Positions 52,445 to 60,390 of a stretch of DNA of 64,000 nucleotides are shown one piece after another. The stretch is taken from NCBI RefSeq assembly GCF_013375555.1, contig NZ_JABXWB010000001.1, positions 2,995,501 through 3,059,500 of the forward strand, given 5' to 3'. This DNA comes from Sphingobium sp. EM0848. GTDB taxonomy: Bacteria; Pseudomonadota; Alphaproteobacteria; Sphingomonadales; Sphingomonadaceae. Under the pieces are notes generated by a model, which saw only the letters and a program-made list of their open reading frames with translations, made no database searches and had not been told where the DNA came from. Numbering within the stretch: position 1 is the first letter of the stretch; every line of letters starts with the position of its first letter. Made by a program: the position numbers and the translations under genes.

Positions 52445-53016
52445 GACGGCACCTCTCTGGTCGGGGTGGGCTTTCCCCTTTTTCCGGGTGCCATTCTGCC
52501 ATGCGTAGTCATCCGGGGCACCCCAAAATATGGATGCCCCTTTGCCTCGATAGGTGTCGGTCACACCATATCTTGTCATCGAACCGTCACAGCCGATCAG
52601 GGGCGGGAAGGCCCGACCAAGCATTTCCGTGGCAAGCCAAATTTATTTTACTTTCGAAATTGTTCCCCTTGCCTTTTGCGAAGCCAAGGAAAGTCCATGC
52701 GTCGCCGCGACATGATCCCCCTTTCGATCGACGGCATGCGTCGGTTCGTCGCACGTCGAGTCCCCGAACTGTCATTTACCCTCTTGAAAGCAAATGTGGC
52801 TGTGGCACTATCCCTTGTATCGGGTTAACGGGGGTTACCCAACAGATTGTGATCGCGCCAACCGGGCTGGTTTCCGGAGGGAGGGATTTTTGCCCTTGCG
52901 ATCTGCTCTGCTGGGCCCATTTCCGTGCCCCGGCGGGTCGATAATGCTAAGTTCTTTCGGCCTCGCCGGCAGCGGCTTGACCGAATCGAACGAAACAGGA
53001 ACATTCGGGGGCTCGT
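52445..53016. other. Upstream region of nrdA without genes
   Basis: This 572-bp stretch holds no convincing gene. It contains a tandem pair of NrdR-like boxes at 52805-52852 and another weak match, ACACCATATCTTGTCAT, at 52562-52578. Confidence 0.5.
52805..52852 (+). promoter_or_regulatory. Tandem NrdR-like boxes
   Basis: Box 1 GCACTATCCCTTGTAT (52805-52820) matches 12 of 16 bases of ACACTATATCTTGTGT; box 2 ACCCAACAGATTGTGA (52837-52852) matches 10 of 16. They are exactly 32 bases apart, three helical turns, which is the spacing NrdR repressor sites show in other bacteria. They lie 165-212 bases before the nrdA start, suggesting a long leader or a promoter close to the boxes. Confidence 0.5.
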
Positions 53017-54948
53017 ATGGATTTTCGAGATAGCGAACAGGTGAGTGAAAACGACGTGGCAACCGTGATTGACGAAGTGGTGGAAACCGTGGCGGAGAAG
53101 AAGAAGGCGGCCCCTGCCAAGCAGGCTGCGCCCAGCTCGTCCACCGTGCTGGCGCGCCGCTTCCATGTTGCGACCGACAACAGCCGCGATGCGCTGCTGA
53201 CCGAATTCGGCAAGGAAACGCTGCAGGATCGCTATCTGCTGCCCGGCGAAAACTATCAGGACCTGTTCGCCCGCGTCGCCGCCGCCTATGCCGACGACGC
53301 CGACCATGCCCAGCGCGTCTACGACTATATTTCGCGCCTCTGGTTCATGCCCGCCACGCCCGTGCTGTCGAACGGCGGCACCGGCCGCGGCCTGCCCATC
53401 AGCTGCTATCTGAACAGCGTCGACGACAGTCTGGAAGGCATCGTCAACACCTGGAACGAGAATGTCTGGCTCGCCTCGCGCGGCGGCGGCATCGGCACCT
53501 ATTGGGGCAATGTGCGCGGCATCGGGGAGCCGGTCGGCCTTAACGGCAAGACCAGCGGCATCATCCCCTTCGTCCGCGTGATGGACAGCCTGACCCTCGC
53601 CATCAGCCAGGGCAGCCTGCGCCGTGGCTCGGCTGCCTGCTATCTCGACATCTCCCACCCGGAGATCGAGGAGTTTCTGGAAATCCGCAAGACGTCCGGC
53701 GACTTCAACCGCAAGGCGCTGAACCTGCACCACGGCGTCCTGCTGACCGACGAGTTCATGGAAGCGATGCGCGACGGCAAGGAATTTGCCCTGCGCAGCC
53801 CCAAGGACGGCTCGGTGCGCGGCAGCGTCAACGCCCGCGCGCTGTTCCAGAAGCTGGTCGAGGTTCGCCTCGCCACCGGCGAACCCTATATCGTTTTCTC
53901 CGACACCGTGAACCGCACGATGCCCAAGCATCACCGCGATCTCGGCCTTAAGGTGTCGACGTCCAACCTGTGTTCAGAAATCACTTTGCCGACGGGTCGC
54001 GACCATATCGGCAATGACCGGACGGCGGTCTGCTGCCTTTCGTCCCTGAATCTCGAAACCTGGGACGAATGGAACAAGGACCCCCGTTTCGTCGAGGATG
54101 TCATGCGCTTCCTCGATAACGTGCTGCAGGACTATATCGACCGTGCGCCGGACGAAATGGCGCGGGCGAAATATAGCGCCGGGCGCGAACGGTCAGTGGG
54201 CCTGGGGGTGATGGGGTTCCACTCCTTCCTCCAGGCCCGGGGACTCCCGTTTGAAGGCGCGATGGCGAAGAGCTGGAACCTGCGCATCTTCAAGCATATC
54301 AACGAGAAGGTGAACGAAGCCTCGATGCAACTCGCGGTCGAGCGCGGTCCGTGCCCGGACGCCGCCGATATGGGCGTGATGGAGCGCTTTTCCTGCAAGA
54401 TGGCGATCGCGCCCACGGCGTCGATCTCGATCATCTGCGGCGGCGCCTCGGCTTGCATCGAGCCGATCCCGGCGAACATTTACACCCACAAGACGCTGTC
54501 CGGCAGCTTCGCGGTGAAGAACCCCTATCTCGAAAAGCTGCTGGTCGAAAAGGCGAAGGACAGCATTGCCGTCTGGAACTCGATCCTGGAAAAGGGCGGC
54601 TCGGTCCAGCATCTCGACTTCCTGACCCAGGAGGAAAAGGACACGTTCAAGACCAGCTTCGAAATCGACCAGCGCTGGCTGCTCGAACTGGCCGCCGACC
54701 GCACCCCCTATATCGATCAGGCGCAGTCGCTGAACCTGTTCATCCCGGCGGACGTGGAGAAGTGGGACCTGCTCATGCTCCACTATCGGGCATGGGAACT
54801 GGGCATCAAGTCGCTCTACTATCTCCGCTCCAAGTCGGTGCAGCGCGCCGGCTTTGCTGGCGGGGTCGAGGCGGACAACACGATCGACGCTCCCAAATTC
54901 GAAATCGGCGAGACCACTGACTATGACGAGTGCCTCGCCTGCCAGTGA
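53017..54948 (+). CDS. nrdA: Ribonucleoside-diphosphate reductase alpha subunit, class Ia, without ATP cone
   Basis: A 643-aa catalytic subunit that reduces NDPs to dNDPs. Active-site cysteines appear in PISCYLNSV, in STSNLCSEITLPTG (with the catalytic Asn and Glu) and the C-terminal redox pair in DECLACQ. It is much shorter than E. coli NrdA (761 aa): the N-terminal ATP-cone is missing and residues 1-45 are a charged Ala/Lys linker. Allosteric activity control by dATP through a cone is thus absent. The partner nrdB follows after a DUF559 gene. Confidence 0.95.
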   Translation: MDFRDSEQVSENDVATVIDEVVETVAEKKKAAPAKQAAPSSSTVLARRFHVATDNSRDALLTEFGKETLQDRYLLPGENYQDLFARVAAAYADDADHAQRVYDYISRLWFMPATPVLSNGGTGRGLPISCYLNSVDDSLEGIVNTWNENVWLASRGGGIGTYWGNVRGIGEPVGLNGKTSGIIPFVRVMDSLTLAISQGSLRRGSAACYLDISHPEIEEFLEIRKTSGDFNRKALNLHHGVLLTDEFMEAMRDGKEFALRSPKDGSVRGSVNARALFQKLVEVRLATGEPYIVFSDTVNRTMPKHHRDLGLKVSTSNLCSEITLPTGRDHIGNDRTAVCCLSSLNLETWDEWNKDPRFVEDVMRFLDNVLQDYIDRAPDEMARAKYSAGRERSVGLGVMGFHSFLQARGLPFEGAMAKSWNLRIFKHINEKVNEASMQLAVERGPCPDAADMGVMERFSCKMAIAPTASISIICGGASACIEPIPANIYTHKTLSGSFAVKNPYLEKLLVEKAKDSIAVWNSILEKGGSVQHLDFLTQEEKDTFKTSFEIDQRWLLELAADRTPYIDQAQSLNLFIPADVEKWDLLMLHYRAWELGIKSLYYLRSKSVQRAGFAGGVEADNTIDAPKFEIGETTDYDECLACQ

Positions 54949-54954
54949 TGAAAT

Positions 54955-55007
54955 CCCCTCTCCCAGCGAGAGAGGGAGGGAGCCGCGCAGCGGCGGAAGG
55001 GTGAGGG
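54955..55007 (+). repeat. Palindromic repeat, copy 1 (between nrdA and DUF559 gene)
   Basis: CCCCTCTCCC..GAGAGAGGGAGGGAG, then CCGCGCAGCGG, then CGGAAGGGTGAGGG. It begins 6 bases after the nrdA stop and runs to the DUF559 start codon. Same design as the copies at 55341 and 55421. Confidence 0.65.
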
Positions 55008-55009
55008 CG

Positions 55010-55441
55010 ATGCGCAACTACCGCGATCTCCCATCAGGCTCGGTAGACCGCGCTAAAACCCTCCGCCGCAACGCTACGGAGGCGGAAAAACGCCTCTGGA
55101 ACGCCCTGCGTGAGAAATTCCCGAACCAGAAATTTCGCCGCCAGGTGCCCTACGGCCCCTATGTGGCGGATTTCCTGAATTTCGCAGGCAAGCTCATCAT
55201 CGAGGTCGACGGCGCCACCCACGCGGAACGCACCCAACAGGACGCCGCCCGCACCCGCTATTTCGAAGCGCAAGGCTATCAGATCTTACGCTTCTGGAAC
55301 TATGAAGTGATGGAAAATCTGGACGGAGTCCTGACCCGAATTTCCCTCTCCTTGAAGGAGAGGGAGGGAGGCGCGAAGCGCCGGAAGGGTGAGGACGGTC
55401 CAGGCGCAATCCATCCAATACCCTCACCCTCCCACGCCTGA
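55010..55441 (+). CDS. DUF559 domain protein, Vsr-like endonuclease fold
   Basis: A 143-aa protein. The DUF559 domain spans residues 8-110: RAKTLRRNATEAEKRLWNALR, FRRQVPYGPYVADFLNFAGKLIIEVDG (the PD-(D/E)xK-type acidic residues) and RTRYFEAQGYQILRFWNYEV. The fold is that of Vsr and related nucleases; no substrate is known. The start (55010) directly follows a palindromic repeat, and the last 30 residues are encoded by another copy of it. The gene separates nrdA from nrdB, unusual for an operon of two subunits of one enzyme. Confidence 0.88.
   Translation: MRNYRDLPSGSVDRAKTLRRNATEAEKRLWNALREKFPNQKFRRQVPYGPYVADFLNFAGKLIIEVDGATHAERTQQDAARTRYFEAQGYQILRFWNYEVMENLDGVLTRISLSLKEREGGAKRRKGEDGPGAIHPIPSPSHA
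55341..55394 (+). repeat. Palindromic repeat, copy 2 (inside the DUF559 3' end)
   Basis: TTTCCCTCTCC...GGAGAGGGAGGGAG, GGCGCGAAGCGCC, GGAAGGGTGAGG. It is in direct orientation to copy 1 and encodes the Lys/Arg-rich end of the DUF559 protein. Confidence 0.65.
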
Positions 55442-55478
55442 CGGCGCGGGCCCCTCCCTCTCCCGGCGGGAGAGGGGT
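55421..55478 (-). repeat. Palindromic repeat, copy 3, inverted (before nrdB)
   Basis: On the plus strand CCCTCACCCTCCCACGCCTG, then a GC stem, then CCCTCCCTCTCCCGGCGGGAGAGGG. This is the reverse complement of the design of copies 1 and 2. It ends 26 bases before the nrdB start. Confidence 0.65.
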
Positions 55479-55504
55479 ATAAGAGAATATTCGGAGTAAC
55501 CACC

Positions 55505-56557
55505 ATGCCTCTTCTTCAAGCCAGCAAGGTCTACAAGCCCTTCGAATATCCCTGGGCCTATGAGTTCTGGAAGCGCCAGCAGCAGCTGCACTGGCTGCCG
55601 GAGGAAGTGCCGCTGGGCGAGGATTGCCGCGACTGGGCGCAGAAGCTCAGCGACCATGAACGCAATCTGCTGACCCAGATTTTCCGCTTCTTCACCCAGG
55701 CCGACGTGGAAGTGCAGGACTGCTACCACGACAAATATGGCCGCGTGTTCAAACCGACCGAAATCAAGATGATGCTGACCGCGTTCAGCAACATGGAAAC
55801 GGTGCATATCGCGGCCTACAGCCACCTGCTCGACACCATCGGCATGCCCGAAACCGAATATAGCGCCTTCATGCAATATAAGGAGATGAAGGACAAACAC
55901 GATTATCTGGCGCAATTCGGCGTCGATACGGACGAGGATATCGCCAAGACGCTCGCCATGTTCGGCGGCTTCACCGAAGGGCTCCAGCTGTTCGCCTCCT
56001 TCGCGATGCTGATGAACTTCCCGCGCTTCAACAAGATGAAGGGCATGGGCCAGATCGTCAGTTGGTCGGTCCGCGACGAGACGCTGCACTGCGAAGGCAT
56101 TGTCCGCCTGTTCCACGCCTTCGTGAAGGAACGCGACTGCCTGACCAACGCGGTCAAGGAAGACATTATGGACATGTGCCAGAAGACGGTGCGGATCGAG
56201 GACGCGTTCATCGACCTCGTCTTCGAAATGGGTCCGGTGCCGGGCATGACGCCCAAGGACATCAAGAAATATGTCCGCTACATCGCTGACTGGCGCCTGG
56301 GGCAGCTGGGCCTCAAGCCCATCTACATGATCGACGAGCATCCGCTGCCCTGGCTGACCCCGCTGCTGAACGGCGTGGAGCACGCCAATTTCTTCGAAAC
56401 CCGCGCGACGGAATATTCGAAAGCGGCGACCCGCGGTCAGTGGAACGATGTGTGGGATGCGTTCGACCGCCGCACCAAGCTCAAGAGCGGTGCCGCCGCC
56501 AATGCCGACGACAGCGACCCGGACATGTTCAAGGCGGCGGGAATCGCGGCGGAGTAA
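55505..56557 (+). CDS. nrdB: Ribonucleoside-diphosphate reductase beta subunit
   Basis: A 350-aa R2 subunit that holds the diiron site and tyrosyl radical. Metal ligand motifs are in TQADVEVQDCYHDKYG, FSNMETVHIAAYSHLLDT (Glu, His, and a nearby Tyr) and WSVRDETLHCEGIVRLFHAF (Glu, His). Length suits class Ia beta. It has no ATP cone either. Separated from nrdA by 556 bases containing DUF559 and repeats, so its expression may depend on read-through or its own promoter. Confidence 0.95.
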   Translation: MPLLQASKVYKPFEYPWAYEFWKRQQQLHWLPEEVPLGEDCRDWAQKLSDHERNLLTQIFRFFTQADVEVQDCYHDKYGRVFKPTEIKMMLTAFSNMETVHIAAYSHLLDTIGMPETEYSAFMQYKEMKDKHDYLAQFGVDTDEDIAKTLAMFGGFTEGLQLFASFAMLMNFPRFNKMKGMGQIVSWSVRDETLHCEGIVRLFHAFVKERDCLTNAVKEDIMDMCQKTVRIEDAFIDLVFEMGPVPGMTPKDIKKYVRYIADWRLGQLGLKPIYMIDEHPLPWLTPLLNGVEHANFFETRATEYSKAATRGQWNDVWDAFDRRTKLKSGAAANADDSDPDMFKAAGIAAE

Positions 56558-56577
56558 AGATTGGAAATCGGAATTGG

Positions 56578-56606
56578 GCGCGGCTTTCCTTGGGGAAGGC
56601 CGCGCC
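56578..56606 (+). terminator. Hairpin after nrdB
   Basis: GGCGCGG (56578-56584) pairs with CCGCGCC (56600-56606), extended by partly paired inner bases. No U tract. Confidence 0.55.
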
Positions 56607-56695
56607 AAATTCATGAGAAGACGGCGGCAAATATGCCAAAGTCGGCGCCGGGCGGAATTGGCATTTCTTAACCGCTGCTGCCTTATCCTCCCGCC

Positions 56696-56902
56696 ATGTT
56701 CGGCGTTCGCCTTTCCTCGCTTTTCACCAGCCGCTGGATGGCGCTGCTTTGGGCGGTGCTGGTGATCCTGACGGCGATCCAGTTCGTGGGCGCTTCCGAC
56801 GACAGGGGGGTGAACGCCGCGCAGACCGGACAGGGCGCAACCGATCCCGCCGACAACGCCATTACCGATCAGCAGAAGGCCGCGATCAACAGCGTCTTCT
56901 GA
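56696..56902 (+). CDS. Small membrane-anchored protein
   Basis: A 68-aa protein with one hydrophobic segment (residues 13-31, RWMALLWAVLVILTAIQFVG) and a polar Ala/Asp/Gln-rich tail (GQGATDPADNAITDQQKAAINS) on the outer side. No family recognised. Codon use fits the neighbours, so it is probably expressed. No clear ribosome site. Confidence 0.55.
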   Translation: MFGVRLSSLFTSRWMALLWAVLVILTAIQFVGASDDRGVNAAQTGQGATDPADNAITDQQKAAINSVF

Positions 56903-57044
56903 TCGCCTTCGGCGCCGTCAGATCCTGCGCGAGGGGGAGGCGCCTCAAGGCTGTCCGGCAGATGAACGGGTTGTTTTGTTCCGTTCATGCAACGTTTAGG
57001 CGCCTTGGGGTGTTGTGCTCCCAGTAAAACAGCCAAGGGAGCTA

Positions 57045-57563
57045 ATGATGAAGTTCACCCTGAAAGCCGCCTTTGCCGCCTTTTCGCTCGGCGCCGTCGC
57101 GCTGAGCGCCGCGCCCGCCGCCGCCGATCCGCCGCCTTGGGCCGGTCACGGCCGTGACAACGACCGGGGGGATCGTGGCCGGGACGACTGGAAGCATGAC
57201 GGTCGTCACGACAATGGCCGCCACGAAGGTTGGCGCCGCCCCGGTGGGGTTGTCTACAGCTATGACTGGAACCGCCCGGACCCGCGCTATGGGCGCTATT
57301 ACCGCGCCGACCGCTATTATCGCGGCGGCTATGAGCCGATCCGCGTGACCCGCGCGACGCGTATCTATCGTGGCTATGACGATCGCTATTATTGCCGCCG
57401 GTCGGACGGCACCACCGGCCTCATCGTCGGCGCGGCGCTGGGCGGTCTGCTTGGCGGTCAGCTCGACCGTGGCTATTCGAACACGGCGGGCGTCCTCATC
57501 GGCGCAGGCGCAGGCGCGCTGCTGGGCCGTGAAATCGATCGCGGTGGCCTGAACTGCCGCTAA
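57045..57563 (+). CDS. Secreted Arg/Asp-rich protein with glycine-zipper 2TM domain
   Basis: A 172-aa exported protein. Signal peptide ends SAAPAAA (residue about 24). The middle is rich in Arg, Asp, His and Tyr (RDNDRGDRGRDDWKHDGRH, RCNB-like), and the C-terminal part LIVGAALGGLLGGQLDRGYS and AGVLIGAGAGALLGREIDRG is a glycine-zipper repeat that can insert in the outer membrane. AAGGGAG precedes the start; the second ATG (57048) is equally possible. Confidence 0.8.
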   Translation: MMKFTLKAAFAAFSLGAVALSAAPAAADPPPWAGHGRDNDRGDRGRDDWKHDGRHDNGRHEGWRRPGGVVYSYDWNRPDPRYGRYYRADRYYRGGYEPIRVTRATRIYRGYDDRYYCRRSDGTTGLIVGAALGGLLGGQLDRGYSNTAGVLIGAGAGALLGREIDRGGLNCR

Positions 57564-57571
57564 AGGAGCGA

Positions 57572-57599
57572 GGGAGGGAGGGCATTCGTCCTCCCTCCC
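57572..57599. terminator. Hairpin between convergent genes
   Basis: GGGAGGGAGG (57572-57581) pairs exactly with CCTCCCTCCC (57590-57599) around GCATTCGT; it lies between the 2TM protein and the convergent thermonuclease gene. Confidence 0.55.
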
Positions 57600-57603
57600 C
57601 CCT

Positions 57604-58137
57604 TCAACACCAGGGGTGTCGCGCGCCGTCCCATTCCCGCGCCAGCCCTTCGGCGACCAGCTTCTCGCCGATCGACTTCCCGCCACGCGTCACCACCCGC
57701 AGGGCGCGCCCATAGCGGTCCGTATCCCGATCCCCTGTCTCCAGCGAGAATGGCCCGGCATTCATCAGCGCCTGCAATCGCTGCGTTGCCTGCGCGCCCA
57801 GCGCGGCCTCTTCCGGGCAACGGGGTGGGTGCGTTTCCGGCGCGTCGATGTCCATCATCCGCACCTTCTGGCCTTGAAACCAGAAAGTATCCCCATCGAC
57901 CACGCAGTTGGTCCCGCCGCCCGTATGGCAAAAGCCGAATTGTGCCGACAAGCTATCGCGGGCCACAGGCGCGATTGCGTCCCGCTGGCTGAAGCGCCGC
58001 GCCACATCCGGCCCGAACCAGCCCAACCCTCCGCCGATCAGCACGCCACCGGCCAGCAGCGCCGCAAAGGAACCGTTCTTCGCCTTCCGCCGCCGCGCTT
58101 TGGCCAGCGGCGGCACCTTGTCCCATCCCCGCTTCAT
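57604..58137 (-). CDS. Thermonuclease-family (SNase-like) protein
   Basis: A 177-aa protein with an N-terminal membrane segment (residues 24-42, FAALLAGGVLIGGGLGWFG) and an SNase domain. Catalytic pattern: VDGDTFWFQGQKVRMMDIDAPET (Arg and Asp residues), and later DRYGRALRVVTRGGKSIGEKLVAEGLARE. It would cut nucleic acids in the periplasm. The ATG at 58137 is chosen; upstream frame lacks homology and would overlap the divergent haemoglobin promoter. Confidence 0.88.
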   Translation of the reverse strand: MKRGWDKVPPLAKARRRKAKNGSFAALLAGGVLIGGGLGWFGPDVARRFSQRDAIAPVARDSLSAQFGFCHTGGGTNCVVDGDTFWFQGQKVRMMDIDAPETHPPRCPEEAALGAQATQRLQALMNAGPFSLETGDRDTDRYGRALRVVTRGGKSIGEKLVAEGLAREWDGARHPWC

Positions 58138-58255
58138 GGCGCCGCCATAACGAAACTTTCTCCCGTCGTCTCGCGCCAATGGCCCGGATTTGACCGCGAT
58201 CAATGACAGGGCCGCCTGCTCATCCACTCTGACCGGCGACCCAGCAGGAGGCTCC

Positions 58256-58648
58256 ATGACCACCCCTTTTGCCCGCTTAGGCGGCGAACCGACCATCGCC
58301 GCCATAACCAACCACTTCTATGACCTGATCGATCAGGACCCTGCCTATGCAGAACTGCGCGCCATCCATGCGGCGGACCTGAGCGTCGTCCGTAATGGCC
58401 TCAGCCACTTCCTGATCGGCTGGGCAGGCGGCCCCCGCGACTGGTTCGAGCGCGGCCAGTGCGTCATGTCGCTCCACCGCGCCTTTCCGGTCACGCCGGC
58501 GCTGGCGGATCAATGGTCCGCCGCCATGGCCCGCGCGATCCACGCCCAGCCCGGTATCGAGCCGGAGCTTGCCCAGGCCATGACCAGGGCGCTCGACCAC
58601 ATGGCCCAGGGCATGATCAACCAGACGCAGGACAGGACTGCGGCCTAA
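58256..58648 (+). CDS. Group II truncated haemoglobin
   Basis: A 130-aa haem protein. FYDLIDQDPAYAELRAIH and SHFLIGWAGGPRDWFERGQCVMSLHRAFPVT show the group II features: WAGGP, and the proximal histidine in SLHRAF. Such globins bind O2 or NO and often work in oxidative or nitrosative stress. The stop overlaps the convergent gene by 4 bases. Confidence 0.92.
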   Translation: MTTPFARLGGEPTIAAITNHFYDLIDQDPAYAELRAIHAADLSVVRNGLSHFLIGWAGGPRDWFERGQCVMSLHRAFPVTPALADQWSAAMARAIHAQPGIEPELAQAMTRALDHMAQGMINQTQDRTAA

Positions 58649-58950
58649 TCCTCATCCTCGGTCGGGCCGAGGATATCCTCCTCATCGTCCATCTGCGGCT
58701 CGCCTGCGAAGGCGTCCATGTCGATTCGTCCCGATCGGTCCATCTCGGTCATCCGGTCGACCAGATCGGGCGTGTCATCCGGCAGAATCTGCGCGGGATT
58801 GGGCTTGCCGCCATGCTCGCTGTCCTCGGCCAGATCGGTGCCGCGAACCCGCGCATCGTCGGCTACATCCTGCGCCTGCGATCCGCGCTCATCCTGTTCG
58901 CTATTCTCTTCATCCAGGTCGGGGAAACGGTTCTTTTCGGGATGGGCCAT
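58645..58950 (-). CDS. Acidic small hypothetical protein
   Basis: A 101-aa highly acidic protein (MAHPEKNRFPDLDEENSEQDERGSQAQDVADD), ending EPQMDDEEDILGPTEDED. No domain, no signal. The start at 58950 is selected because the frame upstream is arginine-rich and untypical. Probably disordered. Confidence 0.55.
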   Translation of the reverse strand: MAHPEKNRFPDLDEENSEQDERGSQAQDVADDARVRGTDLAEDSEHGGKPNPAQILPDDTPDLVDRMTEMDRSGRIDMDAFAGEPQMDDEEDILGPTEDED

Positions 58951-59084
58951 GGCGTGTCTCCTTCTCCGCCACCAACGGACCACCCGTCCACCCGTTCCGC
59001 GAACCGCAAAAGGCGCTGGACAGCGTAGGGCCGACCGGGCAAGAGCCGCCCCGATCCTTTCCGCATCGCAAAAAAGGGAATCCC

Positions 59085-59465
59085 ATGCCCCGCCAGCTCA
59101 TTTCCTCCGGCTCGCCCTTCGAGGCGCAGGTCGGCTATTCGCGCGCCGTTGTTCAGGGCGACTGGTGCTTCGTCGCCGGCACCACCGGCACCGACCCCGA
59201 AACCAAGGCCATGCCCGAATCCGTCGTCGATCAGGGCAAGAATGCGCTGAAGGTCATCGGCAGGGCGCTGGAGGAGGCCGGTTTCTCCTTCGCCGATGTG
59301 GTGCGCGTGACCTATTATATCACCGACCCGGCCTATTGGGACGTTCTGGGCGAAGCGACCGCGCCCGTTTTCGGCGAAATCCGCCCGGCGGCCACCTGCG
59401 TTGTCGCGGGCCTCATCAAGCCGGAGATGAAGATCGAGATCGAAGTCACCGCGTTCAAAGGATAA
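59085..59465 (+). CDS. RidA-family protein
   Basis: A 126-aa YjgF/YER057c/UK114 protein. SGSPFEAQVGYSRAVVQGDWCFVAGTTG and PAATCVVAGLIKPEMKIEIEVTA match; the latter region in RidA has an arginine, here in EIRPAATC. RidA proteins hydrolyse reactive enamine/imines. It belongs to a non-archetypal subgroup because of the N-terminus. It lies 5 bases before the ArsC-like gene. Confidence 0.9.
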   Translation: MPRQLISSGSPFEAQVGYSRAVVQGDWCFVAGTTGTDPETKAMPESVVDQGKNALKVIGRALEEAGFSFADVVRVTYYITDPAYWDVLGEATAPVFGEIRPAATCVVAGLIKPEMKIEIEVTAFKG

Positions 59466-59470
59466 GCCCC

Positions 59471-59827
59471 ATGCTCACCATGTACGGCATCAAGAATTGC
59501 GACACGATCAAGAAGGCGCGCAATTTCCTCGACAATAGCGGCAAGTCCTACAGCTTCCACGACTATAAGGTGTCGGGCGTCGACGAAGCCGCCCTGCGCG
59601 GCTGGGTCGAGGAACATGGCTGGGAAACCATTCTCAACCGTTCCGGCACGACCTTCAAGGCGCTGGATGCCGGCGACAAGGCCCATATCGACGCGGACAA
59701 GGCGGTGCTGCTGATGATGAGCAACCCCTCGATGATCAAGCGCCCGATCCTGGATCTGGGCGACCGCACCATCGTCGGCTTCAAGGCGACGACCTATGAG
59801 GACGCTCTGGACGGCGTGAAGGCATGA
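59471..59827 (+). CDS. ArsC/Spx-family protein (YffB-like)
   Basis: A 118-aa thioredoxin-fold protein: YGIKNCDTIKKARNFLDNSG with a single cysteine, SYSFHDYKVSGVDEAALRGWVEEHGWETILNRSG and PSMIKRPILDLGDRTIVGF, the family's R-P motif. Arsenate reduction is unlikely outside an ars operon; YffB-type proteins have unknown roles. Cotranscribed with the RidA gene. Confidence 0.88.
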   Translation: MLTMYGIKNCDTIKKARNFLDNSGKSYSFHDYKVSGVDEAALRGWVEEHGWETILNRSGTTFKALDAGDKAHIDADKAVLLMMSNPSMIKRPILDLGDRTIVGFKATTYEDALDGVKA

Positions 59828-59832
59828 GATCG

Positions 59833-59862
59833 GGGGGATGCCCCGAAATAGCGGCATCCCCC
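59833..59862 (+). terminator. Terminator-like hairpin after the ArsC-like gene
   Basis: GGGGGATGCC (59833-59842) pairs perfectly with GGCATCCCCC (59853-59862); followed by TCCTC. Confidence 0.6.
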
Positions 59863-59926
59863 TCCTCAACGGCAGCGACGCCCTGAACGGCTTGTCAAAT
59901 GCCGAGGGGAAGCGAATAACAGCCCC

Positions 59927-60352
59927 ATGCTTTCGCAGAAGACCCGTTACGCCATCCGTGCCCTCCAGCATCTCGCAGACCGCTACCGGCAAGGCCCGGT
60001 GCCCTTGAACGAGATCGCCACGCGCCAGAACATCCCATCCAAATTCCTGACGGTGATCCTGTCGGAACTGGCACGCGAAGGGCTGGTGGCGACGCAGCGG
60101 GGGCGCGACGGCGGATATTGGCTGGCGCTGGCGCCGGTCGACATCAGCTATGGCGATATCGTGCGGCTGACGCGAGGGTCGCTGGCGCTCACGCCCTGCG
60201 CCAGCCGTTTCGCGCATGAAACCTGCACCAACTGCCTGCCCGAATCGGAATGCCGTCTGCATCGCGTGATGCTCCGCGTGCGCGACGAAACGGCAAAGGT
60301 GCTGGACAGCATCAGTCTGGCGGAACCCTTCGCGACCGAGGAAACCGGCTAG
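59927..60352 (+). CDS. Rrf2-family transcriptional regulator
   Basis: A 141-aa winged-helix regulator with the Rrf2 start MLSQKTRYAIRALQHLAD and recognition helix SKFLTVILSELAREGLVATQRGRDGGYWLA. Four cysteines in CASRFAHETCTNCLPESEC form a possible Fe-S cluster site, so it may sense iron-sulfur status or redox. It is followed 38 bases later by an MBL-fold hydrolase that could be its target. Confidence 0.9.
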   Translation: MLSQKTRYAIRALQHLADRYRQGPVPLNEIATRQNIPSKFLTVILSELAREGLVATQRGRDGGYWLALAPVDISYGDIVRLTRGSLALTPCASRFAHETCTNCLPESECRLHRVMLRVRDETAKVLDSISLAEPFATEETG

Positions 60353-60390
60353 GGCTTGCACAGCGCCCGCGGCTTCGCCACATCGTCGGC

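Noticed and set aside
59471..59827. Arsenate reductase ArsC
   Set aside because: Single cysteine and context with RidA fit the YffB/Spx-like group; no ars operon genes are present.
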